A DNA stretch of 64,000 nucleotides from NCBI RefSeq assembly GCF_000161455.1, contig NZ_CM000745.1:1711996-1775995 (forward strand), given 5' to 3'. Source of the stretch: Bacillus pseudomycoides DSM 12442. Lineage in GTDB: Bacteria > Bacillota > Bacilli > Bacillales > Bacillaceae_G. Positions 1 through 8,198 of the stretch are shown here, in pieces. A model generated the notes under the pieces. The model worked only from the letters and a program-made list of their open reading frames with translations, was not told the origin of the DNA and made no database searches. The position numbers were made by a program, and so were the translations under genes. Position 1 is the first letter of the stretch, and each line of letters begins with the position of its first letter.

Positions 1-970
1 GGATATGGCCCTTGTAGACTCTAACGCAAATCATGTACATGAAGTTTTATCAAGTCTTGAATTCTTTGTCGTTCAAGATGTTTTCCTTTCTAAAACTGCT
101 CAATACGCCGATGTAGTGTTACCAGCAGCACCATCTCTTGAAAAAGAAGGTACTTTCACAAATACAGAGCGTCGTGTACAAAGATTATATCAAGTTCTTC
201 CAACGCTAGGTGATGCGAAACCAGATTGGTGGATCGTACAAGCGATTGCAAATAAATTAGGCGCAAATTGGAACTATAGTCATCCAAGTGAAATCTTTGC
301 TGAAATGGCAAGCTTATCGCCACTTTTCGCACAAGCAAACTATGAAGTACTTGAAGGCTGGAATAGTTTCCATTGGGGAAGCTTTGAAGGAACGAATACG
401 CCGCTTCTTTTCCAAGATGGATTTAACTTCCCAGACAAAAAAGCTCGTTTTGCGCTAGCTGATTGGGTACGTCCTGCTGAATTCCCAGCGGAATATGATC
501 TTCACATTAATAATGGTCGTATGCTTGAACATTTCCATGAAGGTAATATGACAAATAAATCAACTGGTATTCAAACGAAAGTGCCTGGTGTATTCGTTGA
601 AGTTTCTCCAGAACTTGCAAAAGAACGTGGAGTTAAAACTGGTTCGTTAGTGCGCCTTGTTTCTCCTTTTGGAGCACTTAAATTACGTGCACTTGTAACG
701 GATCGCGTAAAAGAAAATGAGCTTTATTTACCGATGAACTCAACTGATAAAGAATCGGCGATTAATTTCTTAACTGGTCCGGCGGTCGATCAACGTACGA
801 ATACACCTGCATATAAACAAACGAAGGTTCGTATGGAAGTGTTACAAGTAGAAGGTGAAAATCCGATGCCAAAAGCGAATCCACGTAACAAAAAGCGTCA
901 TCCTCAAAATGGGATTGAGGTAAATCGTAAGTGGGCTCGTCCAGGATACGTACATTTAACGGATAACTAG
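1..970 (+). CDS. Formate dehydrogenase alpha subunit, C-terminal part (starts before the window)
   Basis: The reading frame is open from the first bases of the window, so the gene begins upstream; the ATG at 5 is internal. About 320 residues are visible. They carry the end of the molybdopterin oxidoreductase catalytic domain (VVLPAAPSLEKEGTFTNTE) and then the C-terminal dinucleotide-binding domain, recognisable from NNGRMLEHFHEGNMTNKS, which corresponds to the family pattern TGR..(x)H.HTG.MT. Enzymes of this family oxidise formate to CO2 using a bis-MGD molybdenum cofactor and pass the electrons to FeS clusters or NAD. The following genes (DUF1641 protein, fdhD, moa and moe genes, formate channel) support a formate dehydrogenase of the Bacillus YjgC/YrhE type. 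A DUF1641 gene follows 15 bp downstream. Confidence 0.9.
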   Translation, partial: DMALVDSNANHVHEVLSSLEFFVVQDVFLSKTAQYADVVLPAAPSLEKEGTFTNTERRVQRLYQVLPTLGDAKPDWWIVQAIANKLGANWNYSHPSEIFAEMASLSPLFAQANYEVLEGWNSFHWGSFEGTNTPLLFQDGFNFPDKKARFALADWVRPAEFPAEYDLHINNGRMLEHFHEGNMTNKSTGIQTKVPGVFVEVSPELAKERGVKTGSLVRLVSPFGALKLRALVTDRVKENELYLPMNSTDKESAINFLTGPAVDQRTNTPAYKQTKVRMEVLQVEGENPMPKANPRNKKRHPQNGIEVNRKWARPGYVHLTDN

Positions 971-985
971 GGAGGAGAAAAGAAT

Positions 986-1468
986 ATGGCAGCACCTATT
1001 AAGGCGATCCAGAAGCAGGGGCTAACTGAGGAAGAACAAAAGCAACAAAAGCTAGAAGGTTTAAAAGAACTTCTAGCTAATAATGAAGAAGCTTTAAATC
1101 AAATGTTTAATATTGTAGGTGAACTGAATGATATTGGGATGCTGGAAGCTGCAAATTCTATGCTTAAAGCGAAAGAACCAATTGCAAAAATTGTTTTAGG
1201 ACAAGTCACTCGTGAACCAGTTACAAATTTAATTAATAATATGCTGGGCGCTGCAGGAGCTTTAACAGAGCTTAATCCGGAACTTACTAAAAAGCTTGTA
1301 GGTAGTGTATTAACAGGCATGGATGAAGGTAATCAGCATCTGCAAAGTAATAAAAAAGTAGGAATACTGGACCTTATGAAGGTACTTAAGGATCCGGATA
1401 TTAACCGTGCTATCGGATTCGGTCTTCATTTCTTAAAAGGTATGGGTAAAGGGTTAAAAGACGAATAG
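986..1468 (+). CDS. DUF1641 family protein (YjgD-like), formate dehydrogenase partner
   Basis: This protein of 160 residues starts at an ATG preceded by GGGAGGAGAAAAGA. It has no signal peptide or membrane segment; the sequence is helical and rich in Glu, Lys and Leu. A Gly-rich hydrophobic middle (INNMLGAAGALTELNPELTKKLVGSVLTGMDEG is too long to quote in full; note NNMLGAAGALTEL) and the end FGLHFLKGMGKGLKDE are typical of DUF1641. In Bacillus these proteins are encoded directly after formate dehydrogenase alpha subunits, as here, so it probably acts as an accessory or small subunit of that enzyme. This role is inferred from gene order. A hairpin at 1526-1583 ends the transcript. Confidence 0.75.
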   Translation: MAAPIKAIQKQGLTEEEQKQQKLEGLKELLANNEEALNQMFNIVGELNDIGMLEAANSMLKAKEPIAKIVLGQVTREPVTNLINNMLGAAGALTELNPELTKKLVGSVLTGMDEGNQHLQSNKKVGILDLMKVLKDPDINRAIGFGLHFLKGMGKGLKDE

Positions 1469-1525
1469 GTAAGCAACAATAATATTATTTCATATGTTGT
1501 ATGCATGTTTGAAATAATGCCAAAA

Positions 1526-1583
1526 GATGAGCCTTTTCGTTTAATTATTTGAGTGAATAATTTAGACGAAAAGGTCATTTTGT
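1526..1583 (+). terminator. Rho-independent terminator after the DUF1641 gene
   Basis: A long imperfect hairpin pairs GCCTTTTCGTTTAA with the later TTTAGACGAAAAGG and is followed by TCATTTTGTT. It lies 58 bp after the stop codon and closes the formate dehydrogenase transcript before the MpsC gene. Confidence 0.7.
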
Positions 1584-1647
1584 TACAATGTTTATGATGA
1601 AGTAGTATTCGGGAAATTAATATTGATTAACTGGGAGGAATGAGAGT

Positions 1648-1992
1648 ATGTCAAAAATGGTGCATGAATTTAATGATATGATACGAAAGCTTAGAAAAGA
1701 TTTGTTCGGAAAGGGACCAGAACGAATTCATACTGTATTTGCTGAGAATATGGCTATTGCCACACTTTATGGAAATTTGACACCTACTGAGAAATTCATT
1801 TCGGGAACTATGGATGGTGCGGAAATGGTTCATATGGCTCGAACGAAAATGATTCAGGAGGTTTATGCTGTCAATTCTCGTGAACATTTGGAGGAACTTG
1901 TTGGGGCAAAATTAGTTCATCTGTTTTCGGATATGAAAGTGGAAGAAGATATTGCAGTTTCAGTCTTTGTCTTTGATAAAAATATAACGTGA
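1648..1992 (+). CDS. MpsC-domain (DUF2294) protein
   Basis: A protein of 114 residues with a GGGAGGAATGAG ribosome binding site before the ATG. Recognisable DUF2294 features are the start KMVHEFNDMIRKLRKDLFGKGPERIHTV (note LFGKGPE), the middle NLTPTEKFIS and VHMARTKMIQEVY, and the end VGAKLVHLFSDMKVEEDIAVSVFVF. PF10057 is now named MpsC, after a protein linked in staphylococci to a membrane-potential-generating bicarbonate system. The Bacillus single-domain form (like B. subtilis YbcI) has no settled function. It is soluble, with no membrane segment. It stands 17 bp before fdhD, so the two are probably co-transcribed, which ties it loosely to formate metabolism. The family call is fairly secure; the role is not. 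Confidence 0.7.
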   Translation: MSKMVHEFNDMIRKLRKDLFGKGPERIHTVFAENMAIATLYGNLTPTEKFISGTMDGAEMVHMARTKMIQEVYAVNSREHLEELVGAKLVHLFSDMKVEEDIAVSVFVFDKNIT

Positions 1993-2008
1993 GAGAAGGA
2001 TACTGATC

Positions 2009-2806
2009 GTGAAATCGATACAGGTGGAACGGGGGATTTTCCGTTATGAACAAGGGGAATTTAAACAAATAGAGGACAGCATTGTAACAGAGTTTCCAGT
2101 GACGGTTAAAATTAACGGACAGGAATTTGTTACAATGGTTAGTACTCCAGAGTATATTGAAGATATGGTAATAGGCTTTTTAGCCTCTGAAGGTATAATC
2201 CGAAAGTATGAAGATATTGATGAAATATGGGTACAGGAGAAAGAAGGATATGTACATGTAAAAACGACAAAAATCAATCCTTATTATCGTGATATCCAAA
2301 ATAAGCGTTATATTACTTCATGCTGTGGAATGAGTAGGCAAGGATTTGTTTTCGCAAACGATGCGCTGACTGCGAAGAAGATGAATGATATTCGCGTAAA
2401 GATCACTACTCAGGATTGTTTTCGATTAATGAATGATATGCAGCAATCTGCGGCTACTTTTCAACATACAGGCGGCGTTCATAATGCAGCTTTATGCGAT
2501 GTGAATGGGATTATTTTAAGCCGAATGGATATAGGAAGACATAATGCTTTAGATAAAATTTACGGCTATTGTTTAAAAAATAACATTTCTATTGGTGATA
2601 AAATTATTGTTTTTAGTGGCCGTATATCTTCAGAGATTCTATTGAAAGTTGCGAAAATTGGCTGTGAAATAATATTGTCAAAATCCGCTCCAACTGAGTT
2701 AGCATTGCAGCTAGCAGAAGAATTGGGGATTACTACAATAGGTTTCATTCGGAATCAATCTTTAAATGTATATACTCATCCAGAGCGGGTTGTAAATATT
2801 AAATAA
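2009..2806 (+). CDS. fdhD: FdhD, sulfurtransferase for formate dehydrogenase
   Basis: FdhD moves sulfur from a cysteine desulfurase to the molybdenum cofactor, giving the Mo=S ligand that formate dehydrogenase needs. The 265-residue protein starts at GTG. It has the family landmarks [14 protein letters not shown] near residues 51-64, the reactive cysteine pair C105-C106 in TSCCGMSR, and [12 protein letters not shown] followed by [14 protein letters not shown], then the [17 protein letters not shown] segment. In this Bacillus form the two cysteines are adjacent, where E. coli has C-x2-C. Its length is normal. It sits between the formate dehydrogenase genes and moaA, which fits its job. The GTG start is the only one compatible with the spacing after the preceding gene. 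Confidence 0.93.
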   Translation: MKSIQVERGIFRYEQGEFKQIEDSIVTEFPVTVKINGQEFVTMVSTPEYIEDMVIGFLASEGIIRKYEDIDEIWVQEKEGYVHVKTTKINPYYRDIQNKRYITSCCGMSRQGFVFANDALTAKKMNDIRVKITTQDCFRLMNDMQQSAATFQHTGGVHNAALCDVNGIILSRMDIGRHNALDKIYGYCLKNNISIGDKIIVFSGRISSEILLKVAKIGCEIILSKSAPTELALQLAEELGITTIGFIRNQSLNVYTHPERVVNIK

Positions 2807-2850
2807 AACTTGTACGGAATTATAAAATATGTAGAAGCGAGGCAATAAAC

Positions 2851-3867
2851 ATGAAATCCGTCACATTAGACAAATTGCACCGTCCTTTAAAGGATTTACG
2901 TATTTCTGTTACCGATCGCTGTAATTTTCGCTGTCGATATTGTATGCCAGAGGAAATATTTGGTCGTGATTATTCTTTTTTGTCTAATGATAAAATTTTA
3001 TCTTTTGATGAAATTGAAAGGATAGCGCGTATTTTCGTTTCTTTAGGTGTAAGAAAGTTGCGTATTACTGGGGGAGAGCCTTTACTTCGGAAAAACCTTC
3101 CTGAATTAATCGAGCGACTTAACAAGATTGATGGAGTAGAGGATATTGGTTTAACTACAAATGGATCACTACTTAAGAAGTTTGCTCCGGATTTATATAA
3201 GGCGGGTTTATCGCGTGTGACAGTTAGTTTAGATTCTTTAGACGAAGAGCGTTTCTCTTATTTAAATGGGAATAGAAGTAAAGTAAAAACGGTTCTTGCA
3301 GGAATACAGGTTGCAGCGGAAGTCGGGATGAAAATTAAAATGAACATGGTTGTTCAAAAAGGAAAAAATGAACAAGACATCGTTCAGATGGCGCAATACT
3401 TTAAAGAGAATAAGCATATTCTTCGGTTTATTGAATATATGGATGTCGGAAATTTTAACGGCTGGGAATTAGGCGAGGTAGTCTCTAAACAAGAAATATT
3501 AGAGATGATTCATAAAGTTATGCCGCTTGAACGAATTGAAGCGAACTATCCTGGTGAAGTTGCTACTCGCTATCGTTATATCGGTAGCGATGAGGAAATA
3601 GGAATTATTTCATCTGTAACAGATTCTTTTTGTTCATCATGTACAAGAGCTCGTATTTCTGCAGAAGGAAAATTATATACTTGTTTGTTTGCTTCTAAAG
3701 GAAACGATCTTAGAGAATTACTTCGCTCTGGATATACCGATGAGGAGATTACTGATGTTATTCGTGACATTTGGAATAATCGTTCAGATCGCTATTCAGA
3801 TGAACGGCTAAGTAATACAAATAAAAAAGCATTACCGAAAATTGAAATGTCGCATATTGGTGGTTGA
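2851..3867 (+). CDS. moaA: MoaA, GTP 3',8-cyclase
   Basis: MoaA is a radical-SAM enzyme that, with MoaC, starts molybdopterin synthesis by converting GTP to 3',8-cyclo-GTP. In this 338-residue protein the SAM cluster motif C-x3-C-x2-C is C24, C28, C31 ([11 protein letters not shown]). ITGGEPLLR is the SAM-binding GGE motif. The second cluster motif C-x2-C-x13-C is seen in [11 protein letters not shown] followed by LYTCLF. The last two residues are the conserved Gly-Gly that project into the active site. A strong GAAGCGAGGC precedes the ATG. It follows fdhD by 44 bp. The partner moaC is not in this window and must lie elsewhere. Confidence 0.96.
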   Translation: MKSVTLDKLHRPLKDLRISVTDRCNFRCRYCMPEEIFGRDYSFLSNDKILSFDEIERIARIFVSLGVRKLRITGGEPLLRKNLPELIERLNKIDGVEDIGLTTNGSLLKKFAPDLYKAGLSRVTVSLDSLDEERFSYLNGNRSKVKTVLAGIQVAAEVGMKIKMNMVVQKGKNEQDIVQMAQYFKENKHILRFIEYMDVGNFNGWELGEVVSKQEILEMIHKVMPLERIEANYPGEVATRYRYIGSDEEIGIISSVTDSFCSSCTRARISAEGKLYTCLFASKGNDLRELLRSGYTDEEITDVIRDIWNNRSDRYSDERLSNTNKKALPKIEMSHIGG

Positions 3868-3877
3868 GAAATCACTA

Positions 3878-3910
3878 TGAAAGAAGGCTGTTCGTAGCTT
3901 CTTTTTGTTA
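3878..3910 (+). terminator. Terminator after moaA
   Basis: AAGAAGGCT pairs with AGCTTCTT around the loop GTTCGT and is followed by a T-run. It lies about 10 bp after the moaA stop codon. Confidence 0.7.
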
Positions 3911-4005
3911 AAGTAAGTAGTGGAAAGTGTGCAAGTTTTGCAGATTTTCTATTGTATAGTAAAAGTGATGATTGATATCTCTGTAAGAGAAATGCAGGGA
4001 GATTA

Positions 4006-4057
4006 AGCAGCATTCAAAAACCCTTATTATGTTAAGGGTTTTTGAAGCTGCTTTTTT
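4006..4057 (+). terminator. Strong hairpin with T-tract in the leader of the formate/nitrite channel gene
   Basis: Arms of about 20 nt (AGCAGC then TTCAAAAACCCTTA, against TTAAGGGTTTTTGAA then GCTGCT, with one bulged A) close on a short loop and are followed by seven T. The hairpin ends only 25 bp before the channel start codon at 4083 and lies after the separate moaA terminator. It could be a second terminator or an attenuator within the channel leader. Confidence 0.75.
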
Positions 4058-4082
4058 AATTGGAAAAATGGAGGAATTGGTT

Positions 4083-4877
4083 ATGTCATTTCATAAACCG
4101 GAACAAATCGCTGAGCTTGTGATTGAATCCGGTGTTCAAAAGGTAAGGCAATCGCTATCCGCAATGCTTATTCTTGGATTTTTAGGAGGAGCATTCATTT
4201 CGTTAGGATTTTTGCTTAATATTCGCGTTCTAGGCAATGTACCTCAGCAATGGGGAAGTTTAGTAAATTTTATAGGAGGAGCGGTTTTTCCTATAGGTCT
4301 TATGCTCGTAGTCTTAGCAGGAGGAGAATTAATTACGGGAAACATGATGTCACTGTCCATGGCACTTTATGCACGAAAAATTTCATTGAAAAATGTGTTG
4401 AATAACTGGGTTTGGATAACTTTAACTAACTTTGTCGGTGCACTTTTCGTAGCTTATTGTTTCGGCCACCTTGGCGGGCTAACAGAGGGGGCGTATTTAA
4501 ATAAAACGATCGCGATAGCTCAAGATAAGTTACATGAATCGTTTGGGAGAACGTTAATTTTAGCAATTGGTTGTAACTGGCTCGTTTGCCTTGCGATTTG
4601 GTTAGCTTATGGAACGAACGATTTGATTGGAAAGATTGTTGGAATTTGGATTCCGATTATGGCCTTTGTAGTAATTGGATTTCAGCAAGTAGTAGCAAAT
4701 ATGTTTGTTATTTCAGCAGTTATTTTTGCTGGTCATCTTACGTGGATGGATCTTGCTAAAAACTTTGTTCCTGTCTTTATCGGAAATGTAATTGGTGGAG
4801 CTGGATTTGTTGGGTTTGCTTATTTTTCTTGTTATCAGAAACAAAGTGCTACAGAGAAAGATGTATTGAGAAAATGA
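4083..4877 (+). CDS. Formate/nitrite transporter (FNT family channel)
   Basis: FNT proteins are pentameric channels for formate, nitrite or related small anions. This one has 264 residues from the ATG at 4083, which follows GGAGGAATTGG. An upstream in-frame ATG at 4029 lies inside a terminator hairpin and is rejected. About six hydrophobic segments are seen. Family landmarks are GGAFISLGF near the start, GGELITGNMM in the middle, and the later FQQVVANMFVISAVIF and NVIGGAGFVGFAY. It lies between moaA and moeB in a formate dehydrogenase and molybdopterin locus, so formate is the likely substrate, as for FocA. The substrate is inferred from context only. Confidence 0.88.
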   Translation: MSFHKPEQIAELVIESGVQKVRQSLSAMLILGFLGGAFISLGFLLNIRVLGNVPQQWGSLVNFIGGAVFPIGLMLVVLAGGELITGNMMSLSMALYARKISLKNVLNNWVWITLTNFVGALFVAYCFGHLGGLTEGAYLNKTIAIAQDKLHESFGRTLILAIGCNWLVCLAIWLAYGTNDLIGKIVGIWIPIMAFVVIGFQQVVANMFVISAVIFAGHLTWMDLAKNFVPVFIGNVIGGAGFVGFAYFSCYQKQSATEKDVLRK

Positions 4878-4939
4878 TCGAATATGAAGCATGTTTTTTA
4901 ATTAAATGATGAGTATGTACATGAAAGGAAGGCTATCTA

Positions 4940-5956
4940 ATGATAGAGCGGTATTCACGTCAACAGTTGTTCACTCCTATTGGAAGTAAAGGACAAGAGA
5001 AGATTAGAAATAAGCATGTGTTGATTGTGGGGGCAGGTGCATTAGGAAGTGCAAGTGCAGAGGCATTTGTACGTGCAGGTATTGGAAAATTAACGATTAT
5101 TGATCGTGATTATGTAGAATGGAGTAATTTACAGCGGCAACAGCTTTATGTTGAACAAGATGCGATAGAAAAATTACCAAAAGCAATTGCAGCTCAAAAT
5201 CGGTTGAAACAAATCAATTCAGAGGTACAGATTAATGCTTTCGTGATGGATGCAAGAATAGAAGATATGGAAGCTTTGTTAGGCGATGTCGATATAATCA
5301 TTGATGCAACAGATAATTTTGATATTCGATTTGTGATAAATGATCTATCACAAAAATATGATATTCCGTGGATTTATGGTTCTTGTGTCGGGGGGTATGG
5401 CATGAGCTATACGATTATTCCAAAGAAAACACCGTGCTTACATTGTGTACTTAAAAGTGTTCCAGTTACAGGAGCGACGTGTGACACAGTTGGAATTATT
5501 AGTCCCGCTGTCCAAATAGTGGCAGCATATCAAGTGACAGAAGCATTTAAAATTTTAGTGGAAGATTTCGCAGCAATTAGAAAAACTTTTTTAATGTTTG
5601 ATATATGGAGTAATCAACATCATTCTATCAAACTAGGAAAAATAAAAGCGGACAATTGTCCTTCGTGCGGACCGCATAGAACTTATCCTTATTTATCTTA
5701 TGAAAATCAAACAAAGACAGTTGTTTTATGCGGAAGAAATACGATTCAAATTAGACCGATGCATAATAGTTGTTACAACTTTGACCAGTTAGAAAAACAA
5801 CTAAAAAAACACGGGAAAGTAGATCGAAACCCGTATTTGTTATCTTGCCAACTAGAGGATTATCGTGTGGTCATTTTTCAAGATGGTCGTGTATTTATTC
5901 ACGGGACAAATGAAATTCAAAAAGCGAAACAAATATACTATCGTTTATTAGGATAA
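4940..5956 (+). CDS. moeB: MoeB/ThiF-type adenylyltransferase
   Basis: This E1-like enzyme adenylates the C-terminal Gly-Gly of the small sulfur carrier MoaD so that it can be thiocarboxylated. The 338-residue protein has the nucleotide-binding GAGALGS loop near residue 31, the IDRDYVEWSNLQRQ motif with its Arg residues, DATDNFDIR, two zinc CxxC pairs (PCLHC and CPSCG), and the candidate catalytic Cys in TGATCDTVG. About 85 residues after the second zinc pair have no rhodanese signature. A ThiF role cannot be excluded from sequence alone, but position between the channel gene and moeA, with moaD close by, favours MoeB. moeA begins 17 bp downstream. Confidence 0.88.
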   Translation: MIERYSRQQLFTPIGSKGQEKIRNKHVLIVGAGALGSASAEAFVRAGIGKLTIIDRDYVEWSNLQRQQLYVEQDAIEKLPKAIAAQNRLKQINSEVQINAFVMDARIEDMEALLGDVDIIIDATDNFDIRFVINDLSQKYDIPWIYGSCVGGYGMSYTIIPKKTPCLHCVLKSVPVTGATCDTVGIISPAVQIVAAYQVTEAFKILVEDFAAIRKTFLMFDIWSNQHHSIKLGKIKADNCPSCGPHRTYPYLSYENQTKTVVLCGRNTIQIRPMHNSCYNFDQLEKQLKKHGKVDRNPYLLSCQLEDYRVVIFQDGRVFIHGTNEIQKAKQIYYRLLG

Positions 5957-5973
5957 CAGAAGGAGTGAGGGGA

Positions 5974-7272
5974 ATGATGGAAAAAAGAATACCGATTGCA
6001 TTTGGAGAGGCCGTCCATAAAGTAATGGAATTTGCCAATCGTGGTTTAAAAGAACTACTGCCACTTGAACTAGCTTATGGGCGTACATTAGCAGAGGATT
6101 TAATAGCTGATCATGATGTTCCTTCCTTCAATCGCTCACCATATGATGGATTTGCTATTAGGGCAGAAGATACTGCCTGGGCAAGTTATGAGAATCCAAT
6201 TTTGTTCGAAGTAATTGGCGAAATTGGGGCAGGTTCCATATTTCCTCAAGAGGTAGGTCAATTTCAAGCAGTTCGAATCATGACGGGGGCACAAATTCCA
6301 AAAGGATGTAATGCAGTTGTGATGCTGGAACTGACCCGTCAATATGAGGATGTCGGTAAAGCCTATATGGAAGTGAAACGCTCATTCAAAAAAGGAGAAA
6401 ATATTTCCTTTCAAGGTGAAGATACACGTAAAGGGACAATTCTTGCGAAGAGAGGTTCTTACATTAATCCAGGTATTTCAGCTCTCCTTGCTACATTTGG
6501 TTACAGCGAAGTGCCAGTTGCAAAAAAGCCTGTAGTTGGAGTATTGGCGACTGGGAGTGAGCTTCTTGATGTAAATGAATTACTACAACCTGGGAAAATT
6601 CGAAATAGTAATACGTACATGATATTGTCCCAAATTCGAAGAGCAGGGGGAAGAGTGAAATACTTTGGTAAGTTTAGTGACGATTTTGATACGTGCCACG
6701 CAGCCGTAAAAGAAGCGTTAAGTCAAGTGGATATGTTAATCACAACAGGTGGTGTTTCGGTAGGGGATTATGATTATTTGCCAGCTATATACGAAAAATT
6801 AGGGGCATCGGTTCTTTTTAACAAAGTTGCAATGCGGCCAGGTAGCGTCACGACCGTAGCACAATTAAATAAAAAACTATTATTTGGGTTATCAGGTAAT
6901 CCTTCTGCTTGTTATGTAGGCTTTGAGTTATTCGTAAGACCTAGCATTCGTACCTATATGTTTAGTGAAAAGCCACATTTAAAAAAAGAAAAAGCATTAC
7001 TAGGAGAAGATTTTTTAAAACCTAATCCATTTACAAGGTTTGTACGAGCAAAGCTCAAATATAACGAAGGACAAGTAATCGCCTATCCATCAGGGTTTGA
7101 TAAGTCTAGTGCGGTTTCTTCATTAGCTGAATCAAATGCTTTTATCGTACTCCCAGGCGGTACAAGAGGATATAAGAAAGGGATGTTCGTAGAGGTTCTC
7201 TTATTAGAAGATAATCAAGGCAGTGAATGGCCTTGGATCAATATTATTCCATCCTATAAAGTGAAACTTTAA
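5974..7272 (+). CDS. moeA: MoeA, molybdopterin molybdenumtransferase, with a bcr1-encoded C-terminus
   Basis: MoeA inserts molybdate into adenylylated molybdopterin. The protein is about 432 residues from ATG 5974 (ATG 5977 is equally possible; both follow AAGGAGTGAGGGG). Motifs seen are DVPSFNRSPYDGFAIR, MTGAQIPKGCNAVVM, GVLATGSEL, TTGGVSVGDYDYL, GLSGNPSACYVGFELF, and the domain IV ending FIVLPGGTRGYKKGMFVEVLL. The last three codons (VKL) and the stop codon lie inside a bcr1 repeat inserted at 7256-7407, so the extreme C-terminus differs from the ancestral one. The catalytic parts are intact and the enzyme should work. It belongs to the moeB-moeA-moaE-moaD group. Confidence 0.94.
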   Translation: MMEKRIPIAFGEAVHKVMEFANRGLKELLPLELAYGRTLAEDLIADHDVPSFNRSPYDGFAIRAEDTAWASYENPILFEVIGEIGAGSIFPQEVGQFQAVRIMTGAQIPKGCNAVVMLELTRQYEDVGKAYMEVKRSFKKGENISFQGEDTRKGTILAKRGSYINPGISALLATFGYSEVPVAKKPVVGVLATGSELLDVNELLQPGKIRNSNTYMILSQIRRAGGRVKYFGKFSDDFDTCHAAVKEALSQVDMLITTGGVSVGDYDYLPAIYEKLGASVLFNKVAMRPGSVTTVAQLNKKLLFGLSGNPSACYVGFELFVRPSIRTYMFSEKPHLKKEKALLGEDFLKPNPFTRFVRAKLKYNEGQVIAYPSGFDKSSAVSSLAESNAFIVLPGGTRGYKKGMFVEVLLLEDNQGSEWPWINIIPSYKVKL

Positions 7273-7407
7273 TCAGTGGGGGATGGCCCCCCACTGATTA
7301 TTAGTTGAACCAATCAGGCTTTTACGGGCAGTTGATCTCCCACCTAACCTTTTTGTTTTCGCTGAGTTTTGAGGTGGAGTCTTACTGCACGCAAATAGCG
7401 GGATAAA
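7256..7407 (-). repeat. bcr1 repeat (minus orientation) with ATAAA target duplication
   Basis: The element reads GTGAAACTTTAATCAGTGGG at one end and GCAAATAGCGGG at the other, flanked on both sides by ATAAA (7256-7260 and 7403-7407). It matches the other copies at 18915, 23280 and 51353 in reverse. Internal inverted repeats (CAGTGGGGG with CCCCCACTG; ACGGGCAGT with ACTGCACGC) make a foldable RNA or DNA. bcr1 is known in the B. cereus group as a mobile repeat of about 155 bp that duplicates TTTAT. Confidence 0.9.
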
Positions 7408-7442
7408 TAATAGAGCTTTAAAACAAGAGGAGGATCATGTTG

Positions 7443-7907
7443 ATGGGACAAGTATTATTTGAAATTGTAGAAACTCCTATTTTAGTCGAAGAAGTAACGA
7501 ATAAGGTAGCAAGAAGAGAAGCAGGTGCCATTACAACATTTATTGGAACAGTAAGAGAATTGACAAAGGGAAAAAGAACTTTGCATTTAGAGTATGAAGC
7601 GTATAAACCAATGGCAATAAAAATGCTTACTCAAATTGGTGAAGAAATTAAGAAGAGTTGGCCGGGTGCAAAGATAGCAATTATACATCGAGTGGGACGA
7701 CTAGAAATAATGGATATTGCAGTTGTAATTGCAGTGTCGTCGCCGCATCGTAAAGTTGCCTACGAAGCGAATGAATACGCAATTGAACGCATAAAACAAA
7801 TCGTCCCAATTTGGAAAAAAGAATTTTGGGAAGATGGAACAAAGTGGATTGGAGATCAGCTTGAAAATACGCCGTACCCGGAAGGGGAACCAAAGAAGGA
7901 AGAGTGA
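7443..7907 (+). CDS. moaE: MoaE, molybdopterin synthase large subunit
   Basis: MoaE is the catalytic subunit that moves two sulfurs from thiocarboxylated MoaD onto precursor Z, giving molybdopterin. From ATG 7443 the protein has 154 residues. An ATG at 7437 is only two bases from the GAGGAGGAT site, so 7443 fits better. Motifs are AGAITTFIGTVRE, LEYEAYKPMA, IIHRVGRLEI, AVSSPHRKVAYEANEYAIERIK and VPIWKKEFWEDG with the catalytic Lys pair. The gene follows a bcr1 insertion, so its transcription now crosses or starts near that repeat. moaD starts 4 bp downstream. Confidence 0.95.
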   Translation: MGQVLFEIVETPILVEEVTNKVARREAGAITTFIGTVRELTKGKRTLHLEYEAYKPMAIKMLTQIGEEIKKSWPGAKIAIIHRVGRLEIMDIAVVIAVSSPHRKVAYEANEYAIERIKQIVPIWKKEFWEDGTKWIGDQLENTPYPEGEPKKEE

Positions 7908-7911
7908 GAAG

Positions 7912-8148
7912 ATGATTACAATTTTACTGTTCGCAAATTTGCGAGAGGAAGTCGGCTCAGACCAATTAGTAATAATAGAAAAACAAAAGATTAGTGTTCA
8001 TCAATTAAAAGAATGGCTTAAAGATAGTTATCATTTACAATCGTTGGATAGAGTCATGGTGGCTATCAACGAAGAATTTGTAACTGACGAACATATTGTA
8101 AAATCCGGAGATAACGTTGCGTTTATGCCACCTGTAAGTGGAGGATAA
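7912..8148 (+). CDS. moaD: MoaD, molybdopterin synthase sulfur carrier
   Basis: MoaD is a small ubiquitin-like protein whose C-terminal Gly-Gly carries the sulfur used by MoaE. The start is ATG 7912, preceded by AGGAAGAGTGAGAAG and 4 bp after the moaE stop; a longer open frame from 7834 overlaps moaE and is rejected. The protein has 78 residues, with MITILLFANLREEVG at the start and VAFMPPVSGG at the end, both standard for the family. It is translated together with moaE. Confidence 0.95.
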   Translation: MITILLFANLREEVGSDQLVIIEKQKISVHQLKEWLKDSYHLQSLDRVMVAINEEFVTDEHIVKSGDNVAFMPPVSGG

Positions 8149-8198
8149 TGTTGTTTGTACTAAAAATTATCAAATAAAAATGAAAAGGACTGAGATTT

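Noticed and set aside
4029..4082. Upstream start for the formate/nitrite channel
   Set aside because: This ATG lies inside the terminator hairpin loop and has no ribosome binding site, while 4083 follows GGAGG.
7834..7911. Longer moaD frame
   Set aside because: It overlaps moaE in another frame and would add 26 basic residues unlike any MoaD; ATG 7912 has a proper site.
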